A stretch of DNA of 64,000 nt from Fagopyrum homotropicum (Eukaryota; Streptophyta; Magnoliopsida; Caryophyllales; Polygonaceae), in assembly GCA_033239125.1 (NCBI GenBank), contig BSWB01000002.1, positions 48,519,001-48,583,000 of the forward strand, read 5' to 3'. Shown piece by piece: positions 11,751 through 21,148 of the stretch. Positions within the stretch are counted from its first letter, which is position 1; each line of letters starts with the position of its first letter. Under the pieces are notes generated by a model. That model ran no database searches. It had not been told where the DNA came from and saw nothing but the letters and a program-made list of their open reading frames with translations. A program made the translations under genes and the position numbers.

Positions 11751-12960
11751 TGTTTCTAGCAAAAGTAGACGCATTATAAGGGCCCCCTTTAGATATGGTT
11801 TTTAGGAGACGGTTAACTATGCTCTAGTCAGTGGTGGAGATGATCCATCCAACTTTTGAGAGGCTATTCATAGCCAGGATACAGAAGGATGGGTAGGTGC
11901 TATGGTTGAGGAGATGAAATCTCTTCATAATAACAGGGTGTGGGCGTTGGTTCCTCTTTCAGCAAGGAAATAGGGCAATAGGATGCAAATAGGTGTTCAA
12001 GAAGAAACAAGGAATCTCAAATAAAGAAGTCATGAGGTACAAGGCACGACTAGTAGCAAAGGGTTACTCACAGAAGAAGGGGATTGATTATGATGAGATT
12101 TTTTCGCCTGTGGTCTGACACACGGCTATCAGATTGGTGTTGGCAGTGGTGGCTAGCTGGGATTTACATCTGGAGCATAGGGATGTGAAAACAACTTTCC
12201 TTCATGGAGATTTGGAGGAGGGGATCTAAATGGAGCAACCAGAGGGTTTTGTCTAGTCGGAAGAGGAGAAACTTGATTGTTGCGTTTATGTGAGATATTT
12301 TAATGATAGATCTCTCTTGTACTTGCTATTATATGTTCATGACATGTTGATTGCTGGAAAGAATGTTGATGATATTGTCGAGTTGAAGACCTTGCCGAGC
12401 AAGGAATTTGATATGAAGGATCTTGCTGTTACAAATAAAATCCTTGTATGAAGATTCACATGGAGAGAAGTTCTGGGAGGTTATGGTTATCTCAGAAGAC
12501 ATACATTGAGAAAGTGCTTGACAGATTCTATATGGCCAACTCCAAATCTGTCAGCACTCCTCTAGTGAATCACTTCAAACTCTCCTTAGCTTAGTGTCCG
12601 AAGTCTGATGGAGAAATCAAAGATATGTCCAAAGTTCCTTATGCAAGTGTAGTTGGTTGCTTGATATATGCTATGGTGTGTACTAGACCTGATTTGGCTC
12701 AAGCCGTTATCCAAGTGAGCAAGTATATGTCTAATCTTGGGAGAGAATACTAGGTGGCCGTCAAGTGAATTCTTAGGTATTTGAGGGGTACTGTTGACCG
12801 TGGAATTATGTTTGGTGGCCAGAAAGGTGATCCTTCAGTTGTAGGGTATGTTGATTCAGACTATGCCGATGATCTTGATAATTGGAGGTCCACTACAAGG
12901 TATGTCTTTACTCTTGTTGGGGGGCCTATATGTTAGAGATCAGTTTTGCACTCTCTAGTA
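11751..12960 (+). pseudogene. pol: Copia-2 reverse transcriptase, heavily decayed
   Basis: Recognisable Copia RT stretches occur in all three frames: NNRVWALVPLS, YKARLVAKGYSQKKGIDYDE (about 12032-12095), a KTTFLHGDLEEGI-like segment, MEQPEGF, and LVNHFKLS. Near 12330 the active-site box reads YVHDMLIAG where active RTs have YVDD, so a catalytic Asp is lost. A segment upstream of it appears deleted (CVYVRYF directly followed by NDRSLLYLLLYVHD). Stops are mostly TAG at positions expected to be Gln or Trp. Confidence 0.78.
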
Positions 12961-13302
12961 GCCATGTCTACAACTGAGGAAAAGTACATGGCTTTAGAAT
13001 AGGCAGTTAAGGAGGCAGTATGGATTAGAGGAATTGTGGAGGAAATGAGTGTTAAGGAAGGTGGGGTTGAGGTACATTGTGATAGTCACAGTGCTATATA
13101 TCTAGCTAAGAATCAAGTGTATCATGCTCGAACTAAACATATTGATGTGAGATTTCACAAGATTGGAGAGCTACTAGCTTATGGTGAGATCATCTTGGAG
13201 AAGGTGCACACTTCTCAAAATGCAGCTGATATGATGACCAAACCGGTTACCGCAGACAAATTTAAGGATTGCTTGGATTTGGTTCATGTCAGTCATTGCT
13301 AG
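12961..13302 (+). pseudogene. pol: Copia-2 RNase H, C-terminal part
   Basis: After a TAG in an A-M-S-T-T-E-E-K-Y-M-A-L-E context, an 88-codon ORF (13036-13302) carries CDSHSAIYLAKNQVYHARTK, HIDVRFHKIGELL and TSQNAADMMTKPV, the standard end of a Copia RNase H. Upstream RNase H residues (GYVDSDYADDLDNWRSTTRYVFTL type) are seen at about 12845-12910. The 94 bp after the stop are typical pol-to-LTR spacer, but no LTR follows. Confidence 0.82.
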
Positions 13303-13396
13303 ATGAGTGAGAAAGCCCCTTGTCAAGAGAAGCGAGGATTTGGCGTACAAGGTCCTGGAGCTGTATGTGTGTTTCCAATTTTTGTATTAGATTAGG

Positions 13397-13972
13397 TCCT
13401 CCACCCCTTTTATAAGGAAGGATAAAATAACCGTCCGGCCCATATACGTAAATGATATGTCAATATTTTATTCGTCAAAAGATCGCCTAAATCACGGTTT
13501 CATGGAGTTCCACGGCCGTGGTTTAGAGCGTGGAAGTGGATTACGGTTCTTCATGATTTCCACGACCGTACTTTATACCGTGTAACTCTCTGGAATACTC
13601 CACGTTCATGTTCCCAAGATCCACGGCCGTGGTTTTGGGCGTGGACTTCTCTACGACTGTATTTTAGAGCGTGGAAGTGTAAATTGCTTGTGGTTTCCTT
13701 TGTGTCGTGCCATTCCTCATCCTAGCATCTCCCTTGGCTTCTTTGATGTGTCCTTAATCCCTGGATGTGCTCAAATCTTCTCCTTTCTCTCTGAATTGGT
13801 TCGGTTTTAGCTCTTATTCACCTATAATCAACACAAAGCTTATGTAGACCTCTATATCGACAATATAGACAAACTAGCTAACAATTGCGTCAATGCCTTA
13901 TCAATGAACACTATAATGGATGAAAAACAACTAGAAAAAGTGCCTAGAATATCGCAATATTTCATGCTAACA
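13397..13972 (-). repeat. Truncated 3' LTR of Athila-3 (U3 part only)
   Basis: On the minus strand it starts TGTTAGCATGAAATATT at 13972. It matches 26685-27258 nearly base for base until 13397, where the match stops abruptly at Copia-2 sequence. About 1.1 kb of LTR is missing. The break lies some ten bases past the TATA box (TATAAAAG, 13407-13414), so U3 with the promoter is kept while R and U5 are lost. Two copies of CCACGGCCGTGG (about 13513 and 13621) are included. Confidence 0.88.
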
Positions 13973-15325
13973 AAATACCCCATACTTGCCACTTGCTTGT
14001 CCCCAAGCAAGGTCTTTCAAAAGCCTTAAAACTTAAGTTAGGATGAAATATGCATGCAAAATCAAAAACAAAACATCTTTTAGGTAAATGTGCTTCTAGT
14101 CAATAGATCATTTTCAAACCTTGCTTCATTCATTCATGTGACGCTCATATACATAACCAAAGAATAAAGAGGGAAGAAACATCGTGAATTGATCAAACTT
14201 CAATGCTAGCATCATAACCTTCAAACATTATCAAAATCAATCATAAGAAACTTCAATTTACAAGTCATATAACACTCTCTTGATCTTAAGGACCTTCAAA
14301 TAAGGTCTAGAATGCGGAAAGGAAGGGGAAACTATAAGGAATGTGGTGCATGAATCCGGGAAAGTGGACAACTAACTCTTTTCTTTTTCTCTTACGGTCT
14401 TACAACACTTTCAACTTAGAGCTTTGCTCTCTTCTTTTTCACATCATTTTTCGACTTTACTTTTGGATTTATGGACAGAGGTGCACAAAAACCGAAGCCT
14501 AGGAGATTGGCGTTTCTCAATTTTGCGAGATGCCTCAAACCCTTGATGCACATACCATAATCCATTAGGAATATCGCTCAATCCGACTTTGGCAAGACAC
14601 AAACACCCGGCTATGTGAATGGTGCCGAGTTACTCATCGTCATGATTGACTTCCCCAAACCTATAACTTTTTTCTATTCTTTGAATGCAAAATTTTGCTT
14701 TCATGGTCCTCCCAAATCAAACATGCCAAAATTCAACTCCTCCAAATTCCCGGATAGGTAAGGGAGGCTATTATTTCATTGAGGGGCTAAGTGATCAAAG
14801 AAGGAAGAAAGAAAATCGAATTGCCTTAATCATTTCAACAAGAAGTATAAGAACTTATCATGTGATTTCAACCTTGATTTCTCAATATGATTTAGATAAA
14901 ACTCTTCACATTATGAAACTTGCAAGAGAGGAATAATCAACAAATTCAATTTTTTTTCAATTCATTATTTGTTTAGGCATACAATTGTCATCAAAAACTC
15001 AATTCACAAGTAGTGATTATCATAGAAATCATCTCAATTCTTAGAAGCACAAGATTTTTCAAAATTTCTCAATTTTTATGGGTTTTTGAAAAGCTTTTTC
15101 ATGCAATGCGATAATGAAACGTGTGGCAATGGAATGAAACATGCAAAGTGTTCTCAATCAAGGCAAGCAAAGTGAGTAGAGTTATTGCAACGATAGTCAC
15201 ACCCCACCCCATACTTGAGACAAACATTGTCCCTAATGTTCAAAAAAGAAATAAAGAAAAGAAAGAAAGAAAATGAACTCACAAGATGGCGGTGGAGCGG
15301 CTAATGCTACGATCATCCATGGTCA
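13973..15325 (-). other. Athila-3 3' non-coding region
   Basis: It begins (minus strand, next to the LTR) with the conserved GGGGACAAGCAAGTGGCAAG tract and a TATGGGGTATTT run, the probable polypurine primer. It then shares the CGGCACCATTCACATAGCCG block and other blocks with Athila-1 and Athila-2. Near 15197-15240 is the block complementary to ACATTAGGGACAATGT that all three elements have downstream of their coding region. No coding sequence is recognised; the 83-codon plus-strand ORF at 14685 is spurious. Confidence 0.7.
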
Positions 15326-16854
15326 TCACTGAGGAGCTGGTGGTGGTGGAAACGGGAAGAAGCTGGAGTCGAAGTTCCGCCCAAACTGCTGGTGGTAGAT
15401 GTCTCTCATCATCCTATCATGCGCATCGGCTCGTGCATCCCTAGCGTCCTGCCGGATCTCCAAAGCACCGACTCTCCTGGAAAGGTCGGTTGCCCACTCC
15501 AGTAGCTGCTCGTACCACTCCAGCGCCTGACTATACCAAGCTGGTGCATTTGATGGTGCTGGTGCAGGTGGTGGCTGTGCATGCCAAGTCGGTGGAGCTC
15601 CCATCCACTCTGGCTGTGTGCTATACCAATCGGGAGGGGTCGCCATCCATGTCGGCCTCTCACTCACGCTGGCACGGTGAGAGGAAGAACCGGAAGGTCT
15701 AGCAGGGCGGGGAGACTGCCTAGGGAGGTCGGGAAATGTGTCCGGCTAATCCGGAAAACTGCCAAAGTCGTGCTCCTCACCTCCTCCCTCAAAACCGTTA
15801 TCTCCTCTCATCTCCTCCTCGTCTGCAGTTGGCATCTCTGGGGGAACGTATGGAGGTGCTACCAATCTATTCGCATGCATAGCAGCGAATGTCTCCTTCC
15901 AATCATGGCGTCCAGCCATAATGAAGTACTCGGGAAGCCATGTAACACCTCTACCTCCTCTACCCTCCCAAGGAATGGCAGCGGTCGGTGGACCTCTATG
16001 CCTAGGAAAGATAATACCTCTAGTTATGAGGCTCTGAAGTCCTAATGGTCTAGCTGCTATCCTAGTACATGCAGAAAAGTCGATACCCAGTTGTCTAGCA
16101 ATGTGGGTGACCATCCCACCATATCTAATATTGTCAGCCCTCTTGTTCTTTAGCTTACTCATGGTAGAAGCTAAGAGGGTGGCATAGTCACCAGGCCTAC
16201 CATGCAGCATACAATACAGCAAAAACAACTCATCGGTCTTGATCTTCTGAGGAGTGTCAGTCCTAGGGAAAAGACAGTTAGAAAGTACTTGGTGGGATAT
16301 CTTCAAGGCAAAGTGGTAGATGAGCTTAGCCTTGGTATCAGCAGGTTGCCAGCGGTCCTCGCTGGCGTAAATCATGGCAATATCCTCCCAGAAATCCTTA
16401 GTGTATACACGCTAGGAAAACGACCATTAAAGGTCTCATGGAACCCAAAGAAGGCTCCAAAATCTCGGATCGAAAACTCATAGTTCCTCTCCATCAGTCG
16501 AAAAGAAACTGTCCTATCCACGTGACTGTGCTCAAAAGAGATCACGAACTCTCTAGTGATCTCCTCATATGCATCTTCCCGAATGACGGAGAAGATGATC
16601 AAGCCTGCCCTATCTTACAACCAAGTAAGGTCGCCTACCACATTCAGTGGCTCTAACTCCTCAAGCAGCAAATATCGTGGTCCTATGACAGGTCTCTTCT
16701 CGATCCTTTCTAAGGCATCGAGGTAATCGTTGTGGATTTTTGGAATTCTAGGGGGTGGGGGTGATGGTGGCTCACTAGGGGGTACTTGGGAGGAGGAGGA
16801 AGCATCCCCTTTCCTCTTCTTATTCCTAGCAGACATTCTCCTAACCAAATCCAT
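15326..16854 (-). pseudogene. Athila env-position ORF (about 509 codons, broken)
   Basis: This is a third ORF downstream of pol, the position where Athila-type elements carry an env-like or 'ORF-1/plant transposon protein' reading frame. The N-terminus (16854) is basic, then rich in Ser and Pro. The middle carries RLMERNYEFSIRDFGAFFGF and a DELFLLYCMLHGRPGDYATL segment followed by RYGGMVTHIARQLG, which match what I know of the Athila ORF-1-type family. The C-terminus has Trp roughly every seven residues in a Pro-rich context, a short coiled-coil-like stretch, and a final PFPPPPAP. Breaks: a stop near 16613, a frameshift near 16375-16400 and a TAG near 15746. I see no signal peptide or fusion peptide. 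The function is unknown. Confidence 0.72.
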
Positions 16855-17683
16855 TTTCTGTCCAAAATTACGGCCTGTTCTTCAGTTTCCACGGCCGTGG
16901 AATGCCTAGTGACCGTGGTTCGGCTCGTAATTTCTCAAAATCCACTCAATCAACACCAAAATCAACAGACATCAGCCCTAGACTAATTCCAATCCAGTTC
17001 TAATCAGTTCTCCTAAAAATTCTTGCGAAAACTGAATCAAATACACAAAGTGAAAGAAGAGAAGAAAAACCTAGGTTTTGGATTTTTAAAATCCAAATTC
17101 CGTCTTCTCCGGTGATTTTCCACTCGAATTGTTGCTTGGATCTTGTAGATGGTTGAATTCGCTTCACTTTGGGTTAAAGAATCGTTCGAAACGATTAACG
17201 AACGGAGATTTGAGAGAGGGGGATCGAATCAGCGATTTTGGGGCGTGGAATTGGGTATTTTTGGTGTTCTTTGTGAAGAGACGTGGTTTATATAGTAACC
17301 ATAAAATTTTTGGAAAATTACGGTCACTCGGGGGTTTCCACGGCCGTGGAAATGTATGGAACCGTGGTTTTGGTGATTTTTCTCAGGCTTTTGCAAATTA
17401 CGGTCACTGTAGCTGTCACGGCCGTGGTTTTGGCTGTGGAACTCTCTGTAATGTGCCAAAGTCCAAGTTTCGTCAATTTCTTCTAACTTTTCCTTCTCCC
17501 TTGCCTCTTCCGTTGATCCTACATCCAAAAACACGAACATACCGGAAGGTATCGAAGGCAAAACAAAACAAAACGTCTAAACTACTCTAATCTACGAATA
17601 AAAAATGAAAACATAAGTGCAATACCTTGGGTTGCCTCCCAAGAAGCGCTTGTTTAAGGTCCGTAGCTAGACCGTACTTACAC
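16855..17683 (-). other. Athila-3 spacer between pol and the env-position ORF
   Basis: This is non-coding, apart from shadow ORFs on both strands. It contains three palindromic GC modules: CCACGGCCGTGG at 16889-16900 and 17338-17349, and TCACGGCCGTGG at 17416-17427. Each is accompanied by ACCGTGGTT or ATTACGGT pieces like those in the LTR. The conserved post-pol motif is at 17626-17651. The spacer probably serves as leader for a subgenomic or spliced env-position transcript. That is inference only. Confidence 0.6.
17626..17651 (-). other. Conserved post-pol motif with GGGAGGCAACCC
   Basis: On the minus strand an AGCGCTT box is followed closely by TTGGGAGGCAACCCAA, beginning 33 bp after the pol stop. 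The same arrangement occurs in Athila-2 at 31340-31364 (36 bp after the pol stop). The TTGGG and CCCAA arms can form a short hairpin. It stays conserved while the surrounding sequence diverges, which suggests a cis function in the element. Confidence 0.65.
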
Positions 17684-19317
17684 CTATTCAAGTGCGGTAG
17701 GTGCAAACTCTTCAGCTTGGAGTTCCGGTGAGTACTTCTTGAGTCGTTGACCGTTCACCTTAAATCTTCCGCCCTTTTCACCCTATACTTCAACTGCACC
17801 ATGGGGAAAAACACGTTTGATTAGATAAGGTCCAGTCCAACGAGATTTAAGCTTACCTGGAAAGAGACGAAGTCTTGAATTGAAGAGGAGAACTTGATCT
17901 CCTTCTTTGAGGTCTATTGGAATGATATGCTTATCATGCCAACGCTTCGCTCTTTCTTTATAGATCTTGGCGTTTTTGTAGGCGTTCAAGCGGAGTTCTT
18001 CAAGCTCGTTAAGGTTCAAGAGACGCTTCTCTCCCGCCTCCTTCATGCCAAAGTTCAACCACTTTATTGCCCAATATGCTTTATGTTCCAACTCTACCGG
18101 TAAGTGACAAGACTTCCCATACAAAAGATTGTATGGCGTCGTACCTATGGGAGTCTTATATGCAGTCCGGTATGCCCATAATGCATCATCTAGCTTCAAA
18201 GACCAATCCTTCCTTGTCCTCAAAACCGTCTTTTCTAGAATCCCTTTAATCTCCTGGTTTGAAATCTCCACTTGTCCACTAGTTTGTGGATGCTAAGGGG
18301 TGGCGATCTTGTGAGTCACCCCATACTTAGCTAATAGAGCTTCGAATCGTCGGGCAATGAAGTGAGAGCCTCCATCACTAATGATAGTCCGTGGTGTCCC
18401 AAATCGTGGGAAAATGGTCTTGTTAAAGAACTTAACCACAACCATGGCATCATTAGTAGGAGAGGCAATTGCTTCAACCCATCTCGAAACATAATGTACG
18501 GCTAAAAGTATGTATTGGTTTCCACAAGATGATGGGAAAGGTCCCATGAAGTCTACTCCCCAAACGTCAAAGATCTCTACCTCTTGAATGTTGTTAAGAG
18601 GCATCTCGTTTCTCCTAGATATGTTCCCCGTTCTTTGACAAGCATCGCAGCAGGAAACAAAGGTTTGCACATCTTTAAATAAAGTAGGCCAAAAGAATCC
18701 AGATTGCAATACCTTAGCGCTAGTCTTGTTCGAACTAGCGTGTCCTCCACAAGGTAGTGAGTGACAATGACGGATGACACTTTGCATCTCATCTTCCGGC
18801 ACACATCGTCGAATGATGCCGTCAGGACCTCTCTTAAAGAGGAGAGGTTCATTCCAAAAGTATTCCCGAACATCCTTAAAGAACTTCTTTCTTTGTGCAT
18901 AGGATAATCCGGGTGGTAATTCCTGGCAAACCAAATAGTTAACAAAATCAGCAAACCATGGCTCATTACCTTTACTAATCTTGTCGATGCACTCCTCTAT
19001 GATATGCAAATGCTCGTCCAGAAAGGAGTCATCTATGGGTAGATTGTCATCCTCAAGATGTGGTAGACGACTCAAATGATCCGCAACAGAATTTTCCGAA
19101 CCTTTCTTGTCACGGATCTCTAGATCGAATTCTTGTAGGAGAAGAATCCATCTAATTAGCCTTGGTTTCGCATCCTTCTTTGCAAGCAAATACCGGATCG
19201 CAGCATGATCCATGTACACAATCACCTTTGCACATACAAGATAAGAGCGAAACTTTTCAAATGCATATACAATTGCTAAAAATTCTTTCTCGGTAGTGGC
19301 GTAGTTGAGCTGCGCTT
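17684..19317 (-). pseudogene. pol: Athila-3 pol, 3' half: RNase H end and integrase
   Basis: The segment begins at the solo LTR boundary with AQLNYATTEKEFLAIVYAFE. It continues through the RNase H end (DHAAIRYLLAKKDAKPRLIR, NSVADHLSRL), the integrase zinc domain (HCHSLPCGGH...CCDACQRTG), and the catalytic core (VWGVDFMGPFPSS, ISDGGSHF, YGVTHKIATP). It then has YRTAYKTPIGTTPYNLLYGK and the C-terminal SRLRLFPGKLKSRW-HGAVEV region. Two stops interrupt one frame: TAG replacing a Tyr before HPQTSGQ (about 18294) and TAG just after GAVEV (about 17780). The original C-terminus FKVNGQRLKKYSPEL runs to 17684. With 21149-23324 it forms one pol split by the solo LTR. Confidence 0.88.
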
Positions 19318-21143
19318 TGATAACACGATTTATGACTTAGGATTAGACACTTATTTAGATAGATTCCTCACTCATTCATGCATGGTTTAGCACTAGTTCA
19401 CGACGTTTGCACTTAATTTACGTATTTTGTCGAGATAGACGTCTACACGGACTTTTGCATTGCTTTGTAGGTATTTTGGGAGATTTAGGAGTTTAAACGA
19501 TACGTTTGAGGATCGTTCATCAAGATGACACACCCTCGGACTCATTAGGATGCAAGCTAGAGGCTAAGGAAGACCCATGAGACCTTGTTGGTGCAAGCCA
19601 TGCACCAAATCGTGACTCAATGATCCAAAGCAAGCTGAACACCAAAACCACGGTCATTGAAGGTCCACGGCCGTGGAAACCAACCGTGGTTTTTGCCAGA
19701 CGGTTGTGACAGCTGTGCCACGATCTCATGGCCAACTCTAGCAAGGTTGTAGTATAAAAGTGGTCCTGCAAGGCTGAGAGAAGGAGAGCCCCCATCATCC
19801 AATCAAATCCACATTCTCTCCCACACTCTCAACAAGAAGATTCTCTCAAGAGAAGAGCTACCATAGGAGGAGGAAGAAGAGCTCCATTGGAGAAGAAGGG
19901 AAGAACACACCATAGCTAGTCTTTGATAAGTTTTGTAGTGAAGATTTTCGGAATCGATTTTCTAGGGTTGTAAGAATCGATTAAACCTTCTTTGAAGGAT
20001 TGTGAGTCTTTCTAATCTCATTTTCAGCTTTGTTCTACTTGTTTCACTTATTCATCTCTTTCTCTTCATTATCTTGCAAATGGATGCTATGATTTTATGC
20101 TTGATGATTTCGATTGAGATTATGTATGTTGTTGGCTAGATAGATGTGATTCTAGGGTAAGGAAAAGAAGGTTATGGCTAGGACTATGATAGGATGGACT
20201 TAGATTTACCTTTGGATGATTTATCTATATGAACCGAGCCACTGTTGGAGTCCACGGTTCGTTCTTGCCAGTCCACGGCCGTGGAAGTGGTAGAACAGCC
20301 CGTGGTTCTCCTGATTCGTTTGATTAGATGAGTCTAAGTTTTAGAATGTTAGAATATTGGAACCCTAGTGTTTGTTGAGTTAAATCTATCCTAGGGTGAC
20401 CTAGTGTTAGCAACTAAGTGTTAGAAGAGACCTACCCGGTGATTCTTGCTCTTAGATTCCAAAGATGATAAACTCTAGGTAGTGGTGAGCCTCATAAGCC
20501 GCCATTGGACTAAGTGTGCTAGGATAGATGTTTAGGACTTACTTTTCCGAGACTTACCCGGTAAGGATAGGTTAGATCCCTAGATGACAATCCGGTTTGT
20601 GTAGAATTCCATTCCTTAGGCTCTTTGAGAGTTACCCGGTGATGAGACCTTAGGAACGGACTAGTGGACCATGAGACCTACCCGGTGATTGATCCCAATC
20701 TAGAAACACTTACTCCCAATATCCCATAATTAATCCAAGGAATGATTATATAGCTTGAGTCCTATGCCATAACCGGAATTTCCAACCCCTAGAATCCGCT
20801 TTTCTCTCTTTGATCATACGTTTCGTGTTTGTTTTGTTTACTTGTGGTGTTAGCTTAGTTAATTGTTTACTTTGCATGATTTGTGATCCTTGATTGATCA
20901 CCTAAAAACCAACCAAAAAAAATTGAGGTTTTCATTTCTTTATTTCTTTCTCTTTTCTTAGGCCTAGATCTTCACTAAACTTAATCACTAATCGATTCAA
21001 TTTCACCTCAGTCTTTGTGTTCGACCTCGGAATACTATCTCTACTACAAACGTCCCGTACACTGCGGGTTCGCTAGGAGTTAGGAGAAATATAACGAGTT
21101 ATAAATTTAAGGCTTATTGCGTGCATCACATCTTAGCGTAACA
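19318..21143 (+). repeat. Solo Athila LTR inserted in Athila-3 RNase H
   Basis: This LTR is 1826 bp. It starts TGATAACACGATTTATG and ends TTAGCGTAACA. The flanks are CGCTT (19313-19317) and CTCTT (21144-21148), a 5-bp duplication with one mismatch. Removing it rejoins L-D-E-A-Q-L-N-Y in the RNase H frame of Athila-3. The end resembles the Athila-3 LTR end and the body resembles the Athila-2 LTR. TATAAAAG lies at 19753-19760. Palindromic modules are at 19665-19676 and 20273-20284. No internal sequence is attached, so it is a true solo LTR, and it is the innermost insertion in the nest. Confidence 0.87.
20252..20305 (+). other. Leader hairpin with palindromic apex
   Basis: CCACGG (20252-20257) pairs with CCGTGG (20300-20305). 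GTTCTTGCCA (20261-20270) pairs with TGGTAGAAC (20288-20296) with a bulge. The perfect palindrome CCACGGCCGTGG (20273-20284) is at the tip. It lies about 500 bp downstream of the TATA box, in the presumed leader. The pairing was read by eye; no folding energy was calculated. Confidence 0.5.
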
Positions 21144-21148
21144 CTCTT

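Larger units (their letters stand above)
9806..13396 (+). mobile_element. Copia-2: internal body without LTRs
   Basis: This is a plus-strand Copia body in the order gag, protease, integrase, RT, RNase H. It begins inside gag and stops about 95 bp after the RNase H stop codon. Neither LTR nor primer site is present. The left end abuts a chromodomain LTR at 9805 and the right end abuts the broken Athila-3 LTR at 13397. Both ends are therefore breakpoints and not element termini. Many TAG stops are present. Confidence 0.85.
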
